A DNA stretch of 5,268 nucleotides from CAZSAL01 sp964604825. Its GTDB lineage: Bacteria > Elusimicrobiota > Elusimicrobia > 2-01-FULL-59-12. Shown piece after piece: positions 1 to 5,268 of this stretch; position 1 is the stretch's first letter; each line of letters opens with the position of its first letter. The notes beneath the pieces are model-generated. The model was given only the letters and a program-made list of their open reading frames with translations, did not search any database and was not told the DNA's origin. Location: positions 1 through 5,268 of the forward strand of contig CAZSAL010000086.1 of assembly GCA_964604825.1 (NCBI GenBank), in the 5' to 3' direction. A program made the position numbers and the translations under genes.

Positions 1-1
1 C

Positions 2-37
2 TCCCACTTCTTCCTACTATCACCCATTTTACCCCAC
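2..37 (-). promoter_or_regulatory. Putative MraZ operator (four TGGGN-like direct repeats)
   Basis: Read on the minus strand, four pentamers occur at an exact 10-base pitch: TGGGG (32-36), TGGGT (22-26), TAGGA (12-16) and TGGGA (2-6). Each pair is separated by 5 bases, and three of the four match TGGGN. Established knowledge: MraZ, the regulator encoded first in the dcw cluster, binds direct TGGGN repeats separated by 5 bases in its own promoter region. The block lies immediately downstream of a good minus-strand -10 element, so bound MraZ would cover the transcription start. Inference: mraZ begins just left of position 1 and reads leftward. The coding sequence itself is outside the window, so this is not proven. 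Confidence 0.8.
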
Positions 38-38
38 T

Positions 39-68
39 ATAATAAATTAATCTGCGAAAAGGAGTCAA
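39..68 (-). promoter_or_regulatory. Sigma-70-type promoter reading leftward, probably Pmra
   Basis: The minus strand carries a -35 TTGACT (plus-strand 63-68) and a -10 TATTAT (plus-strand 39-44) with an 18-base spacer; shifting the -10 by one base to TTATTA gives 17. The predicted start is near position 32, at the first TGGGN repeat. This is the best promoter-like match I found in the window. It most likely drives mraZ and the downstream division/cell-wall genes outside the window. Confidence 0.65.
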
Positions 69-98
69 GGTTTATATTCGATGCCGAAAATGAAGGTG

Positions 99-123
99 CT
101 CCGCCTGCAGCGCATGCGCGGAG
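99..123. repeat. Short inverted repeat / potential hairpin
   Basis: CTCCGC at 99-104 is the exact reverse complement of GCGGAG at 118-123, with a 13-base loop that can form two further G-C pairs (107-108 with 116-117). There is no T-tract on either side, so it is not an intrinsic terminator. It lies 31 bases upstream of the leftward -35 element. Its role is unknown and it may be incidental. Confidence 0.35.
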
Positions 124-310
124 AGACGGTCGTTAAGCTTCCCATATGTTGTATCAATGAGCGCATAAGCGTACTACAGATTGTGGTACCTTCGGTAATC
201 CGGTCCGCCGCCTTCCACAACCGAACCATTGGGCAATTCGATGGCGAAGGGGACCTTTACAGATTGGCACCAGCGGCGGGGTTCCGGCCTGCAATGACAC
301 TGCGGAGATT

Positions 311-341
311 TTGCGTGCTTCCCGGTCGAGTTATCTATATT
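311..341 (+). promoter_or_regulatory. Weak candidate promoter for the Met-rich gene
   Basis: TTGCGT (311-316) and TATATT (336-341) resemble -35 and -10 elements but are 19 bases apart, longer than the optimal 17. Overlapping -10 choices shorten the spacer to 17-18 at the cost of a poorer hexamer. It lies about 88 bases upstream of ATG 429, which would leave a leader containing the start-site hairpin. It is the best candidate in the upstream region but is not strong. Confidence 0.25.
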
Positions 342-397
342 ACCGGTATGAATATTTTCGGCAGGCGGCGGTTGCCCCAGTGTAGTCGGCCAATTGC

Positions 398-428
398 ACC
401 TGCCTTCACCTTTATTGAAGGAGGCGGT
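398..428 (+). promoter_or_regulatory. Hairpin covering the Shine-Dalgarno site of the Met-rich gene
   Basis: CCTTCA (403-408) pairs perfectly with TGAAGG (416-421) around a 7-base loop. ACC (398-400) can additionally pair with GGT (426-428). The Shine-Dalgarno sequence AAGGAGG (418-424) lies partly in the 3' arm, 4 bases from ATG 429, so the fold would limit ribosome access. The RBS also decides the start: no comparable site precedes the in-frame ATG at 81. An equivalent structure precedes the second plus-strand gene (1112-1134). Confidence 0.5.
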
Positions 429-926
429 ATGAAGCGTGCACTGCTGGTGGTTCCGATGGTCGCCCTTGCATTTGCCTCACTGGTCATTTCACAGGATAAG
501 CCCGGCGCGGCGATGGGCGGTCGCGACAGCATGCAGCAGATGATGCCTTCGCCCGGTCAGGACGGCAAAGCCATGATGGGCCGTGACGGCATGGGCGGCA
601 TGAAGGAGCGCATGATGGCGGGTCAGCAGTGCTACGCCGGCGGCATGATGCCCGGTGCATGGTGCAGCATGCAGGATCACCGGTTCATGATGCAGGGCCG
701 CTTCATGGCCCGCCATCCGCGAGCCATGAAGCTCTGTATTGCGTTCCTTTTCCTGGTAATTGCGCTCGTTAATATCCTTCTGACCATTCTCGTGTGTATG
801 GATATGGCGAAACTCGGCACCTTTACACCGATGTGGATTCCCATCATCCTCCTCTTCGGCATCCCCGGGACCGCGCTCTATGCCCTCTTCCGGATCGGGG
901 ATATGATCAAGGCGGCAGGGAAATAA
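429..926 (+). CDS. Methionine-rich small exported/membrane protein, function unknown
   Basis: The 165-residue protein belongs to no family I recognise. ATG 429 is chosen because AAGGAGG lies 4 bases upstream and the N-terminus then reads as a signal peptide or membrane anchor: MKR followed by a hydrophobic run to about residue 20. The in-frame extension to 81 lacks both. Residues 29-100 contain 17 methionines in 72 positions, in Gly/Arg/Asp-containing clusters such as GRDSMQQMM and GRDGMGGM, plus Cys68, Cys79, His84 and His96. Two transmembrane segments follow, at about 102-124 and 136-155, ending in a short basic tail. Met-rich exported segments occur in some copper- or silver-handling proteins, so metal binding is possible. 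No metal-resistance neighbour supports it, and low complexity alone could explain the bias. The gene ends in tandem TAA codons and is followed by a strong terminator, so it is probably monocistronic. Confidence 0.75.
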   Translation: MKRALLVVPMVALAFASLVISQDKPGAAMGGRDSMQQMMPSPGQDGKAMMGRDGMGGMKERMMAGQQCYAGGMMPGAWCSMQDHRFMMQGRFMARHPRAMKLCIAFLFLVIALVNILLTILVCMDMAKLGTFTPMWIPIILLFGIPGTALYALFRIGDMIKAAGK

Positions 927-955
927 TAAAGCCGTTCTTTTAATGCACTGTTGGG

Positions 956-989
956 AAAAACGGCCCCCGGACACGGGGCCGTTTTTTTT
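956..989 (+). terminator. Strong intrinsic terminator
   Basis: CGGCCCC (961-967) pairs with GGGGCCG (975-981) around a 7-base loop. The stem is extended to 12 base pairs by AAAAA (956-960) against the first five of eight Ts (982-989). It lies 30 bases after the stop of the Met-rich gene. The flanking A-tract means it could also stop minus-strand transcripts. It isolates the small gene from the large gene downstream. Confidence 0.92.
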
Positions 990-1016
990 AGCCTCCCGCC
1001 CTCCCCCGAAAAAAAC

Positions 1017-1036
1017 GTGTTCTAAAGTGTGTTCTA
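1017..1036. repeat. Tandem 8-base repeat, possible operator
   Basis: GTGTTCTA occurs twice, at 1017-1024 and 1029-1036, with a 4-base spacer (12-base period). The second copy ends 2 bases before the candidate -35 hexamer at 1039. Placement and spacing suit an activator or repressor half-site pair on one face of the helix. I do not recognise the regulator, and the function is inferred from position only. Confidence 0.4.
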
Positions 1037-1038
1037 CC

Positions 1039-1067
1039 TTGACCATGTCCGGCGACGCGATCTATTT
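1039..1067 (+). promoter_or_regulatory. Candidate promoter of the large exported protein gene
   Basis: TTGACC (1039-1044) is a good -35 hexamer. The best-spaced -10 is CTATTT (1062-1067, 17-base spacer), which is poor. A promoter with a good -35 and weak -10 could depend on an activator, for example at the adjacent GTGTTCTA repeats. The predicted start near 1074 gives a leader of roughly 65 bases before ATG 1138. Confidence 0.35.
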
Positions 1068-1111
1068 CTTTACACAGAAGTTGGACAGAGCGGACCATGA
1101 ATAAGCACAAT

Positions 1112-1134
1112 GCCTTATTTCCGTTAAGGGAGGC
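1112..1134 (+). promoter_or_regulatory. Hairpin covering the Shine-Dalgarno site of the large gene
   Basis: CCTTA (1113-1117) pairs with TAAGG (1125-1129) around a 7-base loop. GCC (1112-1114) can alternatively pair with GGC (1132-1134). The Shine-Dalgarno sequence AAGGGAGG (1126-1133) lies partly in the 3' arm, 4 bases before ATG 1138. An overlapping, mutually exclusive stem, AATAAG (1100-1105) with CTTATT (1114-1119), could free the ribosome site, so a switch between two folds is possible on paper. The layout mirrors that of the upstream gene. Confidence 0.45.
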
Positions 1135-1137
1135 GCT

Positions 1138-4100
1138 ATGAAGCGTATAATGCTGGCAGCGGTGGTCCTATCCGGGTTGATTGCAGGGGCATTCGGGCAG
1201 CAGGTGTGGACGGCGAGGAGTTCGGGAACGACCTATCCCATCAATGGGATCTGCTATGGAGGAGGCATATTTGTTGCAGTTTCAAACGGCGGAACGATCA
1301 TTACGTCCCCTGATGGTGCAGTCTGGACTACCCGGTATTCAGGAATCAGCGCTGCTCTCTACGCAATTACCTATGGAGAGAATACGTTTGTGGCGGTTGG
1401 CGATGCGGGAACCATCTGCACATCGACCGACGGCATTACCTGGAACGATACTGCGCTGGCAACACAGACATTTTTTTCCATCGCCTATAACAGCGGCAGG
1501 TTTGTCGCCGTTGGGGGAAGCCATAACAACAATATTTACGATATCGCAATCAGTTTTAATTCCACCGATGGCAAAACGTGGACTTCCGGTTTTCCTAACG
1601 TATCCGGCTATTTAAAAGGGGTAATCGGAAACGGCTCCCAATTTATCGCAGTCGGGGGATTGAGCTACATTAACACTGGTACCCAGGTTATTATACCCCG
1701 ATTATTGACTTCACCCGATGGAACCACATGGTCAAGTATGACCGACTATTATTATGATTTTCTATCAGGCGTCGCCTCTAACGGCAGCGGTTTTGTCGCT
1801 GTTGGCCAGTCAGGTCTTTGTTTGTATTCTCCCAGCGGAACTTCGTGGACAGATGACCGGACAGGCACCAATTCAAATTTTAATGCAATTTGCTCTGGCG
1901 ACGGCCAGTTTATCGCGGTAGGAGCATCGGATTCCGTATTCATTTCTTCTGATGGCGTTTCATGGGCAGGGGTCCCCGCCAGTGCAGGGCAGCCGCTTTA
2001 TTCTGCAGCCTATGGTGATGGCACCTTCGTCGTCGGCGGCGCAGGCGGCATTATTTATACCTCCCCGGCGAACATTCCCGATATTCCGCCTCTCACCTCG
2101 CCATCCAATAATGCCTTCGCCCAGCCGACAACCCTGACCCTGAGCTGGAGCTCGGCAGCGCGGGCAACTTCGTATAATTTGCAAATCTCTTCATCGCCGA
2201 TTTTTTCAGGCACGGTATTCAGCAGCGCGGCTCTTCCCTCGCTATCCCAATCGGTTAGGGACCTCGCCGACGGCGCAACCTATTACTGGCACGTCAACGC
2301 AGCAAACTCGCTCGCAACAAGCGCATGGTCATCCATCTGGAGCTTTACCACCGTCTATCAAATTCCCGCGACTCCATACCTCGCCTCCCCATCCAATGGA
2401 TCAAACGGCCAGCCGCTTTCTTTATCATTACATTGGAACTCCGTTGCGAATGCAACAACCTACAATCTCCAGGTTTCCTCTTCGGCAGATTTTTCATCGA
2501 CGTTTTATGGAAAAAGCGCTGTTTCCCAACTTGCGCAGATCGTTACCGGGCTCTCCAATTCATCTTTATATTATTGGCGGGTGCAAAGCGCCAACCCAAG
2601 CTGGACCAGCAGCTGGTCGGGCTCCTGGAGCTTCACCACGCTCCTCTCCCCGCCCATTCTCGCCTCGCCGATCAATACTGCCGTCAATCAACCGGTCGCC
2701 TTGACGCTCGGCTGGAGTATGGTCACCGGTGCAGCGTCCTATGCGGTTCAGCTTTCCACGGTTTCATCGTTTTCTTCCACGGTTCTGAGCCGAACAGCAG
2801 TATCCTCATTATTGCAACCTGTTGCCAATCTCGCCAACGGCGTCACCTATTACTGGCATGCAAGTGCATCCAACACCATAGCCGCCAGTGCATGGTCAAC
2901 CACGTGGAGCTTTACGGCCATTGTCGCTATTCCCATTGCCCCGGTGCTGACGTCACCTTCAAATAATGCAGCCGGGCAGCCTATCTCCGCGGATTTCGCC
3001 TGGGACTCCGTCCCTGCCGCCGCATCGTATACATTTCAATTATCAACGTCATCCGACTTTTCAGCTTTCTCGCAGAGCAGCATGGGAACGAACGCGCAGG
3101 CGGTTGACGGACTTGGCGTCTCGACGAAATATTACTGGCGGGTTAATGCCGTCAACGCGGCAGGCACCGGCCCCTGGGCGGACGCATGGAGCTTCACCAC
3201 CGCTCCTCTTCCCGGAACACCGCTTCTCGTTGCCCCGGTAAATGGCGCAACCGGGCAATCTGCCGCGGTTTCTTTAACATGGGGAACGGCGGGTGCTGCA
3301 ACGTCCTATGCTGTTGAGGTATCAGCGACATCCGCATTTACCACGCTGGCGCTCAGCCAGAACAGCCTGACCGCACCTTCACTGACCGCTTCGGGTCTGG
3401 CGAGCGGCACGCACTATTTCTGGCATGTCAATGCCTCCGGCCCCGGTGGAACCGGCGGGTGGTCGGCCGCCTGGAGCTTTTCGACGGTCATCGGGGCACC
3501 GCAACTCGCCGCCCCGGCAAACGGCGCTCAAAACCAGCCAATCTCGCTGAACCTTGTCTGGGGAGCGGCCGGCACGGCGACGATCTACAGGGCACAGATA
3601 TCGACCGCGTCAGGCTTTACTACATTCACAGAAACCGATACGAGCGCCGTCCTTGCGCCGATCACCGGTCTTGCCAACAATAAAGTTTATTACTGGCGCG
3701 TGCAGGCGTTGAATGCAACCGAAATCAGCGTCTGGTCGGCAGTCTGGAGCTTTACCACCATTGTTCCCGCGCCCGGCGCTCCAATCCTCGCAACGCCGGT
3801 CAACCAGGCTGCAAATCAGCCGCTTCCCCTGACCTTAAGCTGGACATCGGGTAGCGGCGGCGCCCCGGTTTCATATGGAATCCAGATCGGCGCAGTCCCG
3901 GATTTTTCTATACTTATCGTCAATGTTACAGGCTCAACGAGTACCGGCTACGCTTCAAACGGTCTTGCCACCAACACCGCCCATTACTGGCGCGTCAACG
4001 CGACGAATGCGGGTGGAACGAGCGCCTGGTCGGCAGCCTGGACCTTTGCCACCGGGGTTCCCCTGCCGCCCTCTCCGATTCTCTCCTATCCGGCCAATGG

Positions 4101-4611
4101 CCAGATCAATTTGCCGGTCAATGTCAGGCTTGGCTGGACTTTTGTCGGCAGCGCATCATCCTATGCCCTGCAAATTTCGACCGTTTTCGATTTTTCCACG
4201 CTGGTCCAGGTTGTCACGTCCTCGACGTCGCAGCCAATCACCGGGCTATCCATCAACTCCATATTTTATTGGCGCGTTGCGGCGACAAATGCGAGCGGAA
4301 GCAGCCCCTGGTCAAATATCTGGGGTTTTTCGACCGGAAACACCGCCGTCCTGCCGGGAGGTCTCATGTCACACCAGCCCGTCTTCTCCTTAAGCAGCGC
4401 TCTTCTGTCGTACGCGACCGAACGGCCCTGCAGAATCGAACTCTCCCTGTCCGATATCCAGGGCCGGAAGGTTTACAGTATCGACCGGATGCAGTCGCCA
4501 GGATCATTCCGCATCTCACTCAATCACCTGTCACTTTCGCCGGGCATTTATTTTCTGCACTTTCGATCGCCGGAAATGGAACGGAAGATGACGGTGACCA
4601 TCGGGAGGTGA
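1138..4611 (+). CDS. Large secreted protein: beta-propeller, eight FnIII repeats, T9SS-type C-terminal sorting domain
   Basis: The 1157-residue protein starts with a signal peptide (MKR, hydrophobic core, likely cleavage after AFG at residue 20). Residues 22-313 form a repeat domain with seven 'GxF(V/I)AVG'-like strands, followed in six cases by an Asp-box-like S-x-D-G-x-x-W motif (57-63, 96-102, 142-148, 192-198, 231-237 with Ser for Asp, 270-276). This fits a seven-bladed BNR/sialidase-like propeller. No catalytic residues are recognised. Eight FnIII repeats follow at about 317-405, 412-501, 505-594, 601-688, 694-783, 787-874, 881-972 and 979-1066, each with a Y-Y-W-R/H-V core and a WSFTT-like end. 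Residues about 1080-1157 (IQGRKV, LSPGIYFLHF, then a basic end) resemble the T9SS type A sorting domain, implying outer-membrane export with surface attachment or release. Binding or adhesion is inferred and the ligand is unknown. AAGGGAGG 4 bases upstream supports the start. Confidence 0.93.
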   Translation: MKRIMLAAVVLSGLIAGAFGQQVWTARSSGTTYPINGICYGGGIFVAVSNGGTIITSPDGAVWTTRYSGISAALYAITYGENTFVAVGDAGTICTSTDGITWNDTALATQTFFSIAYNSGRFVAVGGSHNNNIYDIAISFNSTDGKTWTSGFPNVSGYLKGVIGNGSQFIAVGGLSYINTGTQVIIPRLLTSPDGTTWSSMTDYYYDFLSGVASNGSGFVAVGQSGLCLYSPSGTSWTDDRTGTNSNFNAICSGDGQFIAVGASDSVFISSDGVSWAGVPASAGQPLYSAAYGDGTFVVGGAGGIIYTSPANIPDIPPLTSPSNNAFAQPTTLTLSWSSAARATSYNLQISSSPIFSGTVFSSAALPSLSQSVRDLADGATYYWHVNAANSLATSAWSSIWSFTTVYQIPATPYLASPSNGSNGQPLSLSLHWNSVANATTYNLQVSSSADFSSTFYGKSAVSQLAQIVTGLSNSSLYYWRVQSANPSWTSSWSGSWSFTTLLSPPILASPINTAVNQPVALTLGWSMVTGAASYAVQLSTVSSFSSTVLSRTAVSSLLQPVANLANGVTYYWHASASNTIAASAWSTTWSFTAIVAIPIAPVLTSPSNNAAGQPISADFAWDSVPAAASYTFQLSTSSDFSAFSQSSMGTNAQAVDGLGVSTKYYWRVNAVNAAGTGPWADAWSFTTAPLPGTPLLVAPVNGATGQSAAVSLTWGTAGAATSYAVEVSATSAFTTLALSQNSLTAPSLTASGLASGTHYFWHVNASGPGGTGGWSAAWSFSTVIGAPQLAAPANGAQNQPISLNLVWGAAGTATIYRAQISTASGFTTFTETDTSAVLAPITGLANNKVYYWRVQALNATEISVWSAVWSFTTIVPAPGAPILATPVNQAANQPLPLTLSWTSGSGGAPVSYGIQIGAVPDFSILIVNVTGSTSTGYASNGLATNTAHYWRVNATNAGGTSAWSAAWTFATGVPLPPSPILSYPANGQINLPVNVRLGWTFVGSASSYALQISTVFDFSTLVQVVTSSTSQPITGLSINSIFYWRVAATNASGSSPWSNIWGFSTGNTAVLPGGLMSHQPVFSLSSALLSYATERPCRIELSLSDIQGRKVYSIDRMQSPGSFRISLNHLSLSPGIYFLHFRSPEMERKMTVTIGR
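2086..4335 (+). repeat. Eight tandem FnIII-encoding units
   Basis: Unit starts fall at protein residues 317, 412, 505, 601, 694, 787, 881 and 979, a pitch of 93-98 codons. Each unit opens with a hydrophobic-Pro segment such as LASP or LTSP, has N/G-QP before the first strand, and ends with W-x-x-x-W-S-F-T-T or a variant. Short DNA identities recur: TGGAGCTTTACCACC is exact at 2338-2352 and 3745-3759, and TATTACTGGC recurs at the YYW core. Most of the remaining sequence has diverged, so the expansion is old rather than a recent duplication. Confidence 0.9.
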
Positions 4612-5238
4612 TTAGTGTTTAAACCTCGTATAATCGATAGTATACTTGGCAATTTTGTATTGAATGATTCTCTTGGTCGTTCCCAGAAGGGTTGCCGCTT
4701 CGGTCTGGTTGCCGCGGGAGTCCTTGAGTGCATCGATGATGAGCTCGCGTTCGTAGGCGGCAACGAGGCTCTCGAAACTGTCCTTGCGCACGCCGGCATC
4801 GCTCAGGTCCTTCATCTGCAGGGAGGGCGGGAGGTCATGCCCCTCAATGCTGTCGCCCGTGGCGACGAGCACCGCGCGTTCCACGACGTTTTCCAGTTCA
4901 CGGACATTGCCCGGCCAGTGGTAGGCAACCAGCATATCGATTGCAGGGGTTGATATGCGCTTAATGTTCTTGTTATGCACCTTGCAGTATTTCGCAATGA
5001 AGTGGTCGGCCAGCGCCTGCACTTCGCCGCCTCCCCGGTTGCGCAAGGGAGGAAGCAATATGGTAAAGACGTTGATCCGGTAGTACAGGTCCTCGCGAAA
5101 CCGCCCTTCCTTGACATCGGTTTCGAGATCGCGGTTGGTGGCGCAGATCAGCCGCACGTTGACCGGAACGATGGTCGTCCCGCCGACGCGCTGGATCTCC
5201 TTCTCCTGGATCGCCCGCAGAAGCCGTCCCTGCGCCCA
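4612..5238 (-). CDS. NifA-like sigma-54-dependent transcriptional activator, C-terminal part
   Basis: The visible 208 residues cover the second half of the AAA+ domain and a Fis-type DNA-binding domain of a bacterial enhancer-binding protein. Landmarks in order are LLRAIQEKEIQRVGG, the sensor I segment ATNRDLE, the arginine-finger region GRFREDLYYRINVF followed by LPPLR, ISTPAIDML and YHWPGNVRELENVVERAV. A C-terminal helix-turn-helix follows (YERELIIDALKDSRGNQTEAA, then LLGTTKRIIQYKIAKY). ISTPAIDML and GTTKRIIQYKI are most like NifA-type regulators, but this does not prove control of nitrogen fixation. RGGGEV after LPPLR seems about one residue longer than usual. Walker A, GAFTGA, Walker B and any sensor domain are absent. 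The frame meets a TGA at 5239-5241, so GTG 5157 would only be a spurious internal start. The gene is truncated by the window edge, a frameshift or a misjoin. Confidence 0.88.
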   Translation of the reverse strand, partial: WAQGRLLRAIQEKEIQRVGGTTIVPVNVRLICATNRDLETDVKEGRFREDLYYRINVFTILLPPLRNRGGGEVQALADHFIAKYCKVHNKNIKRISTPAIDMLVAYHWPGNVRELENVVERAVLVATGDSIEGHDLPPSLQMKDLSDAGVRKDSFESLVAAYERELIIDALKDSRGNQTEAATLLGTTKRIIQYKIAKYTIDYTRFKH

Positions 5239-5268
5239 TCACGAAGGTGTCGGTGACAGAACCTTGCG
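5239..5268 (-). other. Terminal 30 bases not matching the expected activator sequence
   Basis: Immediately upstream of the AQGRLLRAIQ segment, the minus strand should encode a Walker B region of the L-D-E-(I/V)-G-(D/E) type. None of the three minus frames gives this: one has a TGA at 5239-5241, one reads QGSVTDTFVM, and one reads ARFCHRHL. The homology therefore stops at about 5238. An assembly or read-end artefact, a rearrangement, or a disrupted gene could explain it. Confidence 0.55.

Larger units (their letters stand above)
69..428. other. Intergenic region without a supportable gene
   Basis: This 360-base stretch separates the leftward promoter from the rightward methionine-rich gene. 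The plus frame from ATG 81 is open and in frame with that gene. However, the translation is Arg/Cys/Ile-rich without domain character, and a much better start with a Shine-Dalgarno sequence sits at 429. On the minus strand, the frame whose stops fall at 489-491, 174-176 and 72-74 is also open but has no usual start codon. I see no tRNA, riboswitch or terminator signature. A short inverted repeat (99-123) and the ribosome-site hairpin (398-428) are listed separately. Confidence 0.6.

Noticed and set aside
15..43. Plus-strand promoter using TATAAT at 38-43
   Set aside because: The hexamer is perfect, but the -35 at proper spacing (TACTAT) is poor and there is no gene close downstream. The same bases make a much better leftward promoter with TTGACT.
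81..428. N-terminal extension of the Met-rich protein to ATG 81
   Set aside because: The extension lacks domain character and would bury the signal peptide at residue 117. GGAG at 61-64 is about 16 bases from ATG 81, too far to act as its ribosome site, and overlaps the leftward promoter. AAGGAGG 4 bases before ATG 429 is far better.
489..1046. Minus-strand 185-codon frame, His-rich
   Set aside because: It is the reverse complement of the Met-rich coding sequence (CAT codons opposite ATG), it runs through the strong terminator, and it shows no domain of its own.
1080..1100. Sigma-54 promoter (-24/-12) before the large gene
   Set aside because: A GG occurs in TTGGACAG, but the required GC 11 bases further on is absent. 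The nearby sigma-54 activator therefore has no visible target here.
2325..2966. Plus-strand 213-codon frame inside the large gene
   Set aside because: It lies out of frame within clearly coding FnIII repeats, and its translation has no recognisable motif.
4615..5256. Plus-strand frames opposite the activator gene
   Set aside because: The minus strand carries unmistakable AAA+ and Fis-type motifs, so these are antisense shadows.
1..5268. CRISPR arrays, tRNA or rRNA genes, insertion sequences, attachment sites
   Set aside because: Both strands were read by eye. The only tandem repeats are the MraZ-like pentamers, the 8-base pair at 1017-1036 and the FnIII units. There is no transposase, no terminal inverted-repeat pair and no cloverleaf.

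Overview
The window looks like chromosomal DNA from a Gram-negative bacterium of the Fibrobacteres-Chlorobi-Bacteroidetes (FCB) group. The main evidence is the large central gene. It encodes an exported modular protein with an N-terminal beta-propeller, eight fibronectin type III (FnIII) repeats and a C-terminal segment resembling a type IX secretion system (T9SS) type A sorting domain. FnIII repeats of this style (a 'YYWRVNAxN' core and a 'WSFTT' end) are familiar to me from Fibrobacterota and Ignavibacteria-like lineages, but the phylum call is inference.

Layout from left to right. Positions 1-68, read on the minus strand, hold a sigma-70-like promoter followed by four TGGGN-like direct repeats at an exact 10-base pitch. 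This is the architecture of an MraZ box, so mraZ and the division/cell-wall (dcw) cluster probably start just beyond the left edge, running leftward. Positions 69-428 contain no gene I can support. At 429-926 (+) is a small exported or membrane protein with a very methionine-rich middle and two transmembrane segments, followed by a strong intrinsic terminator (956-989). A 150-base spacer (990-1137) holds a tandem 8-base repeat, a candidate promoter and a hairpin before the large gene at 1138-4611 (+). From 4612 rightward, on the minus strand, is the C-terminal part of a NifA-like sigma-54-dependent activator. Its stop codon abuts that of the large gene with no gap. Its reading frame and its homology both break off 30 bases before the window ends.

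I see no complete pathway, mobile element, CRISPR array or RNA gene. The two plus-strand genes look like independent transcription units separated by a terminator. They share an unusual translation-start layout: a small hairpin with a 7-base loop covers the Shine-Dalgarno sequence, and the stems differ in sequence but both remain paired. The most informative signals are the MraZ operator at the left edge, these twin start-site hairpins, and the seven-fold propeller whose last blade seems to be closed by the N-terminal strand.
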